Under the pieces are notes generated by a model. The model did no database searches. It was given only the letters and a program-made list of their open reading frames with translations, and was not told where the DNA came from. Source: Clostridia bacterium (GTDB taxonomy: Bacteria; Bacillota; Clostridia; Christensenellales; Borkfalkiaceae). From it: 8,462 nucleotides of DNA. Every line of letters starts with the position of its first letter. Position 1 is the stretch's first letter. Positions 1 through 6,223 of this stretch are shown piece by piece. The DNA lies in contig CAAFMS010000021.1 of assembly GCA_900764105.1 (NCBI GenBank), positions 1-8,462 on the forward strand, in the 5' to 3' direction. The position numbers and the translations under genes are program-made.

Positions 1-240
1 GCGTATCTTACGCTTAATTCATTGTTCTTTCCGCGGCTTGTATTTGTATACTAACCCGCGGAAACGCCGCGACTTAAACGCAATCTACGCCTGAAAATTT
101 GCGGGAACATTGATAATTTAAAATATAGGGCAACCTCTAAGCCGTATTTTTAAATGGTTTGTGGTAAAGGCGAACGCAGACGTACTTAACGTACTTCAAG
201 CGAGAATTTGCCGCAAAGCGTTAAAAAGACGGCTTAGAGG
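1..240 (-). repeat. Two-domain structured repeat, copy 1 (domain A 134-240, domain B 1-93)
   Basis: No coding region is seen here. Read on the minus strand, domain A is closed by a 20-bp stem with one mismatch (134-153 with 221-240; outer 12 bp CCTCTAAGCCGT is perfect). It encloses a core containing GAAGTACGTTAAGTACGTC and TTCGCCTTTACCA. Domain B is closed by an imperfect stem (1-17 with about 75-92) and contains a perfect 9-bp inner stem TTTCCGCGG/CCGCGGAAA (28-36 with 56-64). Both domains occur in the same order and orientation in the element at 6223-6503: the core at 141-213 aligns without gaps to 6279-6351, with about 60 of 73 positions identical by eye. It lies downstream of the tRNA-Val terminator on the same strand. 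I do not recognise the family. It could be a decayed miniature transposon, a mosaic intergenic repeat or an RNA gene. The left end may continue beyond the window. Confidence 0.7.
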
Positions 241-277
241 CGGGTTTGCTTGAGGTTTTTATCGGCTTCGCCCTTTA

Positions 278-329
278 CGCCCCCACCACATAGAAAAAGG
301 ACAACCAAATCGGTTGTCCTTTTTCTATG

Positions 330-340
<11 letters not shown>
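278..340 (-). terminator. Terminator / perfect 29-bp inverted repeat overlapping the tRNA-Val 3' end
   Basis: Positions 278-306 pair perfectly with 312-340 around a 5-nt loop. The inner part (AAAAAGGACAACC / GGTTGTCCTTTTT) is an ordinary rho-independent terminator for the minus-strand tRNA. The stem does not stop there: its outer 11 bp are the tRNA acceptor strand CGCCCCC plus the ACCA end, copied in inverted orientation at 278-288. A terminator does not need this extension. Confidence 0.8.
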
Positions 341-406
<66 letters not shown>

Positions 407-422
407 GTAAACTTGCTTATCA

Positions 423-451
423 ATAATATCAAATATTTTTTATTTTGTAAA
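423..451 (-). promoter_or_regulatory. Promoter of tRNA-Val
   Basis: On the minus strand, TTTACA (446-451) is separated by 17 nt from TATTAT (423-428). The -10 ends 16 nt before the tRNA 5' end, which allows a start about 10 nt upstream of the mature tRNA. Confidence 0.75.
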
Positions 452-504
452 GAGTTTTACTAAGGTTTTCTCGGTTTTTTTTAAAATAAAATTACGGCAA
501 AAAT

Positions 505-544
505 AAAAACCTTCGACCGTTTTTACGTTTTTCCGAAGGTTTTT
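505..544 (-). terminator. Rho-independent terminator after the DUF378 gene
   Basis: An 11-bp stem, AAAAACCTTCG (505-515) with CGAAGGTTTTT (534-544), has an 18-nt loop and a U-rich tail on the minus strand. It lies 25 bases after the DUF378 stop codon and closes the rsuA-type/DUF378 unit. Confidence 0.8.
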
Positions 545-568
545 ATCTTCTTTTGTCTTTTAAACGGT

Positions 569-796
569 TTAATAGGTTTCTCCGTTCGTAAGCGCAAGTT
601 TTCCGTTCGTTATGCACGGGGATATGATAAGCCAGATCGACGCAAGCGCGATTGCCGAATATACGATTATCGCTCCCATCGCTCTCGCTCCGCCGAAAAT
701 CAGAGATACGAGATTAAAGTTGAATATTCCGTATAAACCCCAATTTACCGCGCCTAAAATAACGAGTACGTAGGCTATGATATTTGCTATCTTCAT
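569..796 (-). CDS. DUF378 family small membrane protein
   Basis: A 75-residue protein with two membrane segments (about residues 4-24 and 41-60) and the family signature: GAVNWGLYGIFNFNLV at 15-30, followed by IFGG. The family is known as DUF378, small integral membrane proteins of unknown function common in Firmicutes. The reading frame is open further upstream, but the start at 796 is chosen because GGGAGGG lies 6 nt before this ATG, the protein then has the usual family length, and the upstream residues are a basic low-complexity stretch that belongs to the intergenic gap. It lies 40 bases after the pseudouridine synthase on the same strand, with no promoter or terminator seen between them, so it is probably co-transcribed. 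No function is assigned. Confidence 0.88.
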   Translation of the reverse strand: MKIANIIAYVLVILGAVNWGLYGIFNFNLVSLIFGGARAMGAIIVYSAIALASIWLIISPCITNGKLALTNGETY

Positions 797-836
797 ATTT
801 TTCCCTCCCGTATCATTATGCGTAGGTAGCCGAAAT

Positions 837-1547
837 TTATTCTTTTTCCTTTTTCGATACAAAAATCTTCGTCTCTTCGTCAGTCATATACCGCCATTCG
901 CCGAGGGCAAGGTCGTCAGCCCGTATTCCGCCGAAACTGTCTCGCCGCAAGAAAGTTATTTTGTTACCCCTCGCCCCGAAAAGCCTCTTAATTTCGTGGT
1001 ATTTTCCTTCCGTCAACGTAATTACGCCGCTTTTCTCGCTCTTTCTTTCAACCTTGCACGGCTTCGTCGCGTATCCGTCCCGAAGCGTAAGTCCGCCCTC
1101 TATCGCTTTTCTGTCCTCTTCGTCGTATTCGTCCGCCGTCTCGAAATAGTATTCCTTTTCGACGTGTTTTTTTGGCGATAACGCCGCGTGGGCGGACTCT
1201 CCGTCGTCCGTAATCACGACAAGTCCGATCGTGTCTTTATCGAGTCTGCCGCAAGGGAATAAATTACGTTTTTGTAAACTATCGGGCAGTAGGTCGATTA
1301 CCGTTTTATCTCGTCCGTCCTCTGTTGCGCTTACAACGCCGAACGGCTTGTTTAAGAGTATATAGACGTACTTTTCGTATCTAATCGGCTTTTTATCGAG
1401 CGTTATTTCGTCCTTTTCGGGGTCGATTTTCAAGTCGCCTTTTTTAACGATTTCGCCGTTCACGGCTATTCGTCCCTTTTTTAAATATTCGCCGCATTCG
1501 CTTCTCGAAAGTATTTTTTGCGAGGAAAAATATTTATCTAATCTCAT
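837..1547 (-). CDS. RsuA/RluB-family rRNA pseudouridine synthase
   Basis: A 236-residue cytoplasmic enzyme that isomerises uridine to pseudouridine in rRNA. An N-terminal S4 RNA-binding domain (residues 1-48, starting MRLDKYFSSQ, with SRSECGEYLKKGRIAVNG) is followed by the catalytic domain: LLNKPFG at 64-70, the catalytic motif CGRLDKDTIGLVVITDDG at 99-116 with catalytic Asp103, and EGKYHEIKRLF at 180-190. Length and order are normal for the family. The sequence resembles RsuA (16S U516) at least as much as RluB (23S U2605), so the target is not settled. The start fits the family's conserved MRLD beginning. No Shine-Dalgarno sequence is present, and the -10 hexamer lies only 6 nt before the ATG, so the message looks leaderless. 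It heads a unit with the DUF378 gene and diverges from the methyltransferase gene. Confidence 0.93.
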   Translation of the reverse strand: MRLDKYFSSQKILSRSECGEYLKKGRIAVNGEIVKKGDLKIDPEKDEITLDKKPIRYEKYVYILLNKPFGVVSATEDGRDKTVIDLLPDSLQKRNLFPCGRLDKDTIGLVVITDDGESAHAALSPKKHVEKEYYFETADEYDEEDRKAIEGGLTLRDGYATKPCKVERKSEKSGVITLTEGKYHEIKRLFGARGNKITFLRRDSFGGIRADDLALGEWRYMTDEETKIFVSKKEKE

Positions 1548-1553
1548 AGTTCG

Positions 1554-1582
1554 ATTTTAACACAAATTATATATTATGTAAA
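1554..1582 (-). promoter_or_regulatory. Promoter of the rsuA-type gene (leaderless)
   Basis: Minus strand TTTACA (1577-1582), 17-nt spacer, TAAAAT (1554-1559). Only 6 nt (CGAACT) separate the -10 from the ATG at 1547, which places the expected transcription start at or next to the A of the start codon. Confidence 0.65.
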
Positions 1583-1604
1583 GAAATTTTTAATCTCTCC
1601 GTCG

Positions 1605-1633
1605 TTGCTTTATTTTTAAAAATGTAGTATAAT
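1605..1633 (+). promoter_or_regulatory. Promoter of the RlmCD-type methyltransferase
   Basis: TTGCTT (1605-1610), 17-nt spacer, TATAAT (1628-1633). The expected start is near 1640. The -10 overlaps an in-frame TTG at 1633, which rules that codon out as translation start. It lies back to back with the promoter at 1554-1582. Confidence 0.7.
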
Positions 1634-1662
1634 TGACGAAAACGAATAAAACGAGACAGAGT

Positions 1663-3174
1663 ATGAGACAAAAGAGCAATAAGCCGAAGTTTTTTGCGGA
1701 CAAAGAAAAAGACGGTGCGAAAAGCAAGGCGAAGAACTATTTTTACAACAGAAAAGGACTTTCCGAGGATGGCGTAAAGGCTATGAAAATCCGAAACGCC
1801 GCTAAGAAAACAGTCGGCGAAAAGGGGAAAGAACAGATAAAATGCGTTGCCGACGGCGAATATATCCTGACGCCCACGTCTTACGACGATAATTTTAAGG
1901 GCGTTATGAAGAGCGATACGGCGGAATTTGTCATAGGCGGGGCAATCGTCGGGGAGAAGGAACGCGTTTCGGTAAGGCGTAAAAAAGGCAATACGTATTA
2001 CGCCGATTTCGTGAGTTCGGAAACGCCTTCGCAATTTAGAAGAGAGGTTAAGTGCAATAATTTTCTTTCCTGCGGCAACTGCGCGTTTTTGCACTTAAAC
2101 TACGACGAACAACTGAAATTGAAGAAAAACGTCGTGAAAGAGGCTGTCGAACCATATTATATGAAAACTGCCGACGTGGTCTCGCTCGGCGAGTTTGCGT
2201 ACAGAAACAAGGCTCATCTCGCCTTCGCGGAGGAAAACAGGAAACTGATACTCGGCTTTTTCGACGACGTTACCCGTACCGTGATACCCGCTCCGAAATG
2301 CCTTCTTCACGGCGAATGGTTTTCGGTCGCTTCGAAGATTATTCTCGGGTGGGCGAGAGAGCATAGTTTTCACGCGTACAATCCGAGAACGGGTAAAGGG
2401 CTTCTGAGATTTGCTCTTCTTCGTCACCTCGAAGGCTGTCTTATGTTGACTCTCGTCGTAAACGGCGGCAGATTATCGGGAACGGACGGGCTGTATGAAA
2501 AACTATGCGAGAAATTCGACAAAGTATCGCTTTACACTTGCGAAAACAAAACGGCAGGGTCGGGCGTTCTCACGGGTAAAATAAGGCTTGTTGCGGGTGA
2601 AGAACGTTTAAACGGCGAGATGCTCGGGATAAAATTCGGACTTTCTCCCGACTCGTTTTTTCAGGTCAACGAGCGTATGGCTGAGCGGATTTATTCGGAC
2701 GTTTTGGAGATTATAAGCGAATCCGAGGCGAAAAACGTTGTCGATTGTTTCAGCGGAATAGGTATAACTACCGCGCTTTTTTCAAGGAGCGGAAAGAGGG
2801 TCGTAAGCATAGAAATTGCGCCGTCCGCAGTTCGCGATGCTAAGAAAATAGGGGCGTTAAACGACTTATCGGCGGGTATTTCATATTTATGCGGCGACGT
2901 CGGCAGAAAACTTGCGGAAATAAAGAACGTAGAAAATTCGGTGTTTTTCGTTGATCCGCCGCGTAGCGGACTCGGTGAAAAGACCGTTCTTACCATTACG
3001 AATTTTTCTCCTAAGGAAGTCGTGTATTTGTCTTGCGGCCCCAAGGCTTTAAAAGAAGACGTAAAGACTTTCATTGACAACGGGTATAAAATCGTATCGG
3101 TCACGCCGTACGATCTTTTCCCGCAGACCTCGCATATAGAGACGTTGGTTGTGTTTCGTAAACCTACATTGTAA
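1663..3174 (+). CDS. 23S rRNA (uracil-C5)-methyltransferase, RlmD/RlmCD (RumA) type
   Basis: A 503-residue SAM-dependent enzyme that methylates uracil C5 in RNA; Firmicute members (RlmCD) act on 23S U747 and U1939. In order: a lysine/arginine-rich N-terminal extension (1-60), a TRAM-like RNA-binding domain (about 61-120), the 4Fe-4S cysteines C131-x5-C137-x2-C140 plus C213, SPDSFFQVN (328-336), SAM motif VVDCFSGIGITT (359-370), DPPRSG (431-436), the catalytic cysteine C458 in YLSCGP, and DLFPQTSHIE (484-493) with the likely general base E493. The usual SCNP motif is SCGP here. The ATG at 1663 is preferred over an in-frame TTG at 1633 because the TTG lies inside the -10 box; the leader is about 23 nt with only a weak GAG ribosome-binding site. 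No convincing terminator follows, only a 67-nt gap before the next promoter. Confidence 0.92.
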   Translation: MRQKSNKPKFFADKEKDGAKSKAKNYFYNRKGLSEDGVKAMKIRNAAKKTVGEKGKEQIKCVADGEYILTPTSYDDNFKGVMKSDTAEFVIGGAIVGEKERVSVRRKKGNTYYADFVSSETPSQFRREVKCNNFLSCGNCAFLHLNYDEQLKLKKNVVKEAVEPYYMKTADVVSLGEFAYRNKAHLAFAEENRKLILGFFDDVTRTVIPAPKCLLHGEWFSVASKIILGWAREHSFHAYNPRTGKGLLRFALLRHLEGCLMLTLVVNGGRLSGTDGLYEKLCEKFDKVSLYTCENKTAGSGVLTGKIRLVAGEERLNGEMLGIKFGLSPDSFFQVNERMAERIYSDVLEIISESEAKNVVDCFSGIGITTALFSRSGKRVVSIEIAPSAVRDAKKIGALNDLSAGISYLCGDVGRKLAEIKNVENSVFFVDPPRSGLGEKTVLTITNFSPKEVVYLSCGPKALKEDVKTFIDNGYKIVSVTPYDLFPQTSHIETLVVFRKPTL

Positions 3175-3241
3175 CGCGGTTCTTTTGTTTTGTCAATAGG
3201 AAATACGAAAATTTCACAATACAAAATTTTTAAAATCGGTA

Positions 3242-3270
3242 TTGACAAACCGACGATTACGGTTTATAAT
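3242..3270 (+). promoter_or_regulatory. Perfect-consensus promoter of the structured RNA
   Basis: TTGACA (3242-3247), exactly 17 nt, TATAAT (3265-3270). Both hexamers match consensus, the strongest promoter in the window. The expected start is about 3277, and no good long ORF follows, consistent with a highly expressed RNA gene. Confidence 0.85.
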
Positions 3271-3276
3271 ATAGGC

Positions 3277-3646
3277 GAAGAAAGCGAAAGGCGACAGGCG
3301 GGCGAAGCCCGAGAGAGTAAAAGAAGTGGGGCAGTACCCCGAATGAAAAGAGGTCGCCGAAAAAAAGCGAGGAGCAGGCCGATGTACTAATTTATTTCGA
3401 TTATGCCGGACTTGGCATACAAATGAGGAGGTATAATGTATGAAATGTAAAATCTCATGTATATCTCAATCGAAAAAATTGTAAAAGGAGTACGCCGATG
3501 CAGATCTAAATCGGAAAATCAAACCATAAGTTTAATTTTCGGAGGTGCAATTTTCAAGTAATTTTATAAACTTGACAGAAATATTCAAAACTAAATAAAA
3601 AATATCACGGGCTGTGGCGTAAATGAGCGCGGCAGTCCTTTTTTTT
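3277..3646 (+). ncRNA. raiA: Structured non-coding RNA, probably raiA type
   Basis: About 370 nt between a perfect promoter and a strong terminator. Domain 1: GGCGAC (3290-3295) pairs with GTCGCC (3353-3358) and encloses hairpins CGGGC-GAA-GCCCG (3299-3311) and GGGG-CAGTA-CCCC (3328-3340). Domain 2: GTACT (3384-3388), AATT (3389-3392) and TTCGATT (3396-3402) pair with AATCGAA (3468-3474), AATT (3477-3480) and AGTAC (3489-3493). This closes a junction with hairpin TATGCC-GGACTT-GGCATA (3402-3419) and an arm from TGAG (3424) to CTCA (3465-3468). CCGAT (3495-3499) pairs with ATCGG (3510-3514). Nested pairing of this quality shows a structured RNA. The raiA name rests on remembered features of that Firmicute motif (purine-rich linkers, the GGAC-TTGGC hairpin) and is less certain than the structure. 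The 3' part (3528-3573) has only AAGTTTA/TAAACTT pairing. Confidence 0.7.
3609..3646 (+). terminator. Rho-independent terminator of the structured RNA
   Basis: An 11-position stem from GGGCTGTGGCG (3609-3619) with CGCGGCAGTCC (3628-3638), including G-U pairs and one G-G mismatch, is followed by eight T (3639-3646). Confidence 0.8.
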
Positions 3647-3697
3647 GCTCAAATTCGAAACAACGCAAATAAATAACAAAAAAGAAGAAATAAACGC

Positions 3698-3726
3698 TTG
3701 AAGAAACAACGTAAAAATGCTATAAT
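3698..3726 (+). promoter_or_regulatory. Promoter of the GH112 phosphorylase gene
   Basis: TTGAAG (3698-3703), 17-nt spacer, TATAAT (3721-3726). The expected start is near 3733, giving a leader of about 67 nt before the ATG at 3800. Confidence 0.75.
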
Positions 3727-3732
3727 CGGCTT

Positions 3733-3753
3733 AGCGACGTAAGCGTCGTTTTT
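3733..3753 (+). promoter_or_regulatory. Leader hairpin with T-run, possible attenuator
   Basis: CGACG (3735-3739), loop TAAG, CGTCG (3744-3748), extended by G-T and A-T pairs, then five T (3749-3753). It begins right at the predicted transcription start. The stem is short for efficient termination, so this may be a 5'-end stabilising hairpin instead. Confidence 0.35.
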
Positions 3754-3799
3754 ATTTGGTAGCGTTAACGATACGAAGCGTTTCAATGAGGTGCGAGAT

Positions 3800-5959
3800 A
3801 TGAAAACTAAGGGCAGATTTACCATTCCTACGGACGAAAGTTTCGTAGAGGGGACCAAGATTATAGCGGAAAAATGGGGCGCGGACGCCGTGAGAGATTG
3901 CGACGGAACGAGACTTCCCGAAAATCCCGGGCAGTTCGGAAAAGTGTACAACACTTATTTCGTCGTGAGGGGCGATAACGAGTGGGCGAGACAGCATCCC
4001 GAAGAGGCTCAGCGAATTTTCCTGCTTTCAAATCGCAATCTGGCGACGGGCAATACGCTTGAAATCGAGATAATGAAAGGGTTTTTAAAAGACGAATTCG
4101 ACCCTGATTATTCCTATATCGACCTTTGGGAAGTCTACGACAGAACGACGGGCATTAAACACGAGAAGTGGGGCTATAACACGATTAGCGGGCTTGTTAC
4201 GGTTGAAAACGCAATTCCTTTCCACGAATATACGGTGACCTTCCTCGCGAGAGTGACTTGGCACCCCGTGCAGATTTATAACTATCTCACGAACGAGTGG
4301 ACTTGCGAAAAACAACTCACTTACGACCCTGCGTTCCCCGAAACGAGAGAATACGTTAAAAGACACATGGAAAAGTGGTGCGAAGAAAACCCCGACACGA
4401 GCGTGGTGAGATTTACAACCTTCCTCTACCAGTTTACTCTTATTTTCAACGATCTCGGAAAGGAAAGGCAGGTCGAGTGGTTCGGCTACGCGCAGACCGC
4501 AAACCCCGTTTTGATGGAGGAGTTCGAGAAAGAAAGCGGTATAGAACTCGTTGCGGAGGACTTTGTTGACAGCGGTTATTATAACAACTGTTTCAGAAAT
4601 CCGACGGAAAAGTTTTTGAAATATATGGACTTCGTAGAGAGATTCGTAAGCAAAATTATCGGCGAACTCGTCGGAATCTGCCACAAACACGGCAAGGAAG
4701 CGATGATGTTTTTAGGTGATGATTGGATAGGCAGCGAGCCTTACGGAAGACATTTTAAAAATATGAACCTCGACGCGGTCGTCGGTTCGGTCGGCGGCGG
4801 CGTCACCGTAAGAATGTTGTCCGAAATTCCTGACGTCAGATACCACGAAGGCAGATTTTTGCCATATTTCTTCCCCGACACCTTCTTTGACGGCAACGAA
4901 GAGGGGGCGGTTGCGGAACTTAACAAGAATTGGCTAACCGCAAGAAGGGCGATTATGCGTAAGCCTATCGACAGAATGGGCTTCGGCGGTTATTTGTCGC
5001 TTGCGGCTAAGTTCCCGAAATTCGTTGACAGAGTTGCGGAAATCGCCGACGAATTCAGGACGATTTACGACGCGATAGACAATAAAAAGCCTTATTGCAG
5101 GCTGAAAGTCGGACTTTTGAACGCATGGGGTAAAAAGAGAAGTTGGATGAGTCACATGGTCGCTCACGAACTCTGGTATCAGCAGATTTATTCATATCAG
5201 GGGATATTAGAGGCGATTTCTGGACTTCCTGTGGATATCGAATTTTTAACGTTTGACGACGTGAAAAACGGCGTTAATCAATCTATAGACGTACTTATCA
5301 ATGCAGGCGACGCGTATACGGCATTTTCGGGCGGTAAGGAATGGCTCGACGAGAAGTTGCAGACGGCTATAAGAAAATTTGTATATAACGGCGGCGGCTT
5401 TATAGGAGTAGGCGAACCGACGGCGTGTGAAGCAAACGGCAGATATTTCCAACTTGCGGACGTTTTAGGCGTCGACGAAGAAGTCGGCTATACGCTTTCC
5501 AACGATAAATACAATATTCAAAAGGTTAAACACGAACTGACCGACGGCGTAAAAACGTTCGACTACGGCGAGGATAAAAAGAATATTTACGCTCTTGACG
5601 GAGCGAAGGTACTCGATATTGCTTTCTCTGACAGATTTAAACGCAACGTAAACGTCGGCGAGGTTAAAATGGCTGTCAACGAGTACGGTAAGGGCAGAAG
5701 TTTCTATATTACGGGTATACCGTACAGTTTTGAAAATTCGAGACTGTTGTATAAGGCGATGTGCTGGACGGCAAACAAAGACATAAACGTTTGCTATTCG
5801 ACCAACGTAAATACGGAATGTAATTATTACGAGGCGAGCGGGAAGTACGCGATAGTGAACAACAGCAAGGAAAAACAGACGACTGAATTTTACGATAAGT
5901 CTGGCAATAAGTCGATTATCGAACTCAAACCGATGGAAATAAAGTGGATTGTCGAGTAA
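3800..5959 (+). CDS. gnpA: GH112 1,3-beta-galactosyl-N-acetylhexosamine phosphorylase
   Basis: A 719-residue cytoplasmic enzyme with no signal peptide. Family GH112 phosphorolyses galacto-N-biose and/or lacto-N-biose (Gal-beta-1,3-HexNAc from mucin glycans or milk oligosaccharides) to galactose 1-phosphate and the free HexNAc; some clostridial members prefer Gal-beta-1,4-rhamnose. Visible: the family opening KTKGRFTIPTDE, a TIM-barrel domain (about 1-430) with RVTWHP and FLGDDWIGSEPYG (304-316), whose Asp307/308 lie where the family's catalytic acid is expected, an alpha/beta domain (about 440-660) with NGGGFIGVGEP, and a C-terminal beta domain ending in ELKPMEIKWIVE. The length is close to known members. 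The ATG at 3800 is chosen because GAGGTG (3788-3793) sits 6 nt upstream; a GTG at 3791 is inside that ribosome-binding site. The gene is free-standing: no transporter, HexNAc kinase or galT is adjacent in the window. Confidence 0.93.
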   Translation: MKTKGRFTIPTDESFVEGTKIIAEKWGADAVRDCDGTRLPENPGQFGKVYNTYFVVRGDNEWARQHPEEAQRIFLLSNRNLATGNTLEIEIMKGFLKDEFDPDYSYIDLWEVYDRTTGIKHEKWGYNTISGLVTVENAIPFHEYTVTFLARVTWHPVQIYNYLTNEWTCEKQLTYDPAFPETREYVKRHMEKWCEENPDTSVVRFTTFLYQFTLIFNDLGKERQVEWFGYAQTANPVLMEEFEKESGIELVAEDFVDSGYYNNCFRNPTEKFLKYMDFVERFVSKIIGELVGICHKHGKEAMMFLGDDWIGSEPYGRHFKNMNLDAVVGSVGGGVTVRMLSEIPDVRYHEGRFLPYFFPDTFFDGNEEGAVAELNKNWLTARRAIMRKPIDRMGFGGYLSLAAKFPKFVDRVAEIADEFRTIYDAIDNKKPYCRLKVGLLNAWGKKRSWMSHMVAHELWYQQIYSYQGILEAISGLPVDIEFLTFDDVKNGVNQSIDVLINAGDAYTAFSGGKEWLDEKLQTAIRKFVYNGGGFIGVGEPTACEANGRYFQLADVLGVDEEVGYTLSNDKYNIQKVKHELTDGVKTFDYGEDKKNIYALDGAKVLDIAFSDRFKRNVNVGEVKMAVNEYGKGRSFYITGIPYSFENSRLLYKAMCWTANKDINVCYSTNVNTECNYYEASGKYAIVNNSKEKQTTEFYDKSGNKSIIELKPMEIKWIVE

Positions 5960-5992
5960 AAATCGCGACAGATAAAGCGGAAAAGCAACGGC

Positions 5993-6032
5993 AAAAAAGA
6001 GCGGTGTAGCGGCTTGCCGCACGCCGCTTTTT
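5993..6032 (+). terminator. Rho-independent terminator of the GH112 gene
   Basis: An A-run (5993-5998) precedes AGCGGTGTAGCGG (6000-6012), loop CTTG and CCGCACGCCGCT (6017-6028), followed by five T. The stem has one G-T pair and a one-base bulge, and starts 41 bases after the stop codon. Confidence 0.85.
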
Positions 6033-6061
6033 GAAAAACGGACTCAAAGATAGCAGGAATG

Positions 6062-6110
6062 CGTGCATTTAACGGGCGGCTCGCGGAGCGAGCCGCCCGT
6101 TAAATGCACG
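6062..6110. repeat. Perfect 23-bp hairpin, 3-nt loop
   Basis: Positions 6062-6084 (CGTGCATTTAACGGGCGGCT...) pair without mismatch with 6088-6110 around GGA. The inner 14 bp are almost all GC. There is no good T-run on either side (TTTAATT on the plus strand, none on the minus), so it is not a standard terminator. It may be a REP-like intergenic palindrome or a barrier to read-through or 3' exonucleases. Confidence 0.75.
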
Positions 6111-6129
6111 TTTAATTGTAGTAATAAAA

Positions 6130-6186
6130 ATATCACTTTCGACGATTATATTTTTACTTGCCAAAATATGTCGAAAGTGATATAAT
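6130..6186 (+). promoter_or_regulatory. Promoter of the small-peptide transcript with a 14-bp dyad
   Basis: TTGCCA (6158-6163), 17-nt spacer, TATAAT (6181-6186), with expected start near 6193. A perfect 14-bp dyad, ATATCACTTTCGAC (6130-6143) and its reverse complement (6170-6183), flanks the -35; its right half fills the spacer and overlaps the -10. A possible divergent promoter lies in the same stretch on the minus strand: TCGACA (6169-6174), 18 nt, TATAAT (6145-6150). The arrangement suggests an operator for an unidentified repressor. Confidence 0.65.
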
Positions 6187-6194
6187 TCGTTTTG

Positions 6195-6223
6195 CAACAA
6201 GAGAGAATCGAAGGCGGTTTGCT
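6195..6223 (+). repeat. Left copy of the shared leader (inverted repeat with 6673-6700)
   Basis: CAACAAGAG-A-GAATC, a variable 5-6 nt stretch and GGTTTGCT form the predicted 5' end of the plus transcript. The reverse complement at 6673-6700 preserves these three blocks (22 positions) and starts the minus transcript. Confidence 0.75.

Noticed and set aside
134..240. CRISPR-like repeat or riboswitch
   Set aside because: There is no regular repeat-spacer series, and no gene follows in the sense direction that it could control; the second copy in a MITE-like element fits an interspersed repeat better.
797..862. 22-residue N-terminal extension of the DUF378 protein
   Set aside because: It would overlap the end of the upstream pseudouridine synthase gene, is basic and low-complexity, and bypasses the clear GGGAGGG site before the ATG at 796.
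1633..1662. TTG start adding 10 residues to the methyltransferase
   Set aside because: The codon lies within the -10 box TATAAT (1628-1633), upstream of the expected transcription start.
3190..3390. 66-codon plus-strand open frame
   Set aside because: It spans the promoter and the paired helices of the structured RNA, has no ribosome-binding site and has a composition driven by purine-rich linkers.
3572..3601. TTGACA at 3572 as another promoter before the terminator
   Set aside because: No acceptable -10 lies at 16-18 nt apart from AT-rich sequence, and any transcript would meet the terminator at 3609-3646 at once.
3791..3799. GTG start adding three residues to the GH112 protein
   Set aside because: The GTG is part of the GAGGTG ribosome-binding site for the ATG at 3800, and no ribosome-binding site precedes it.
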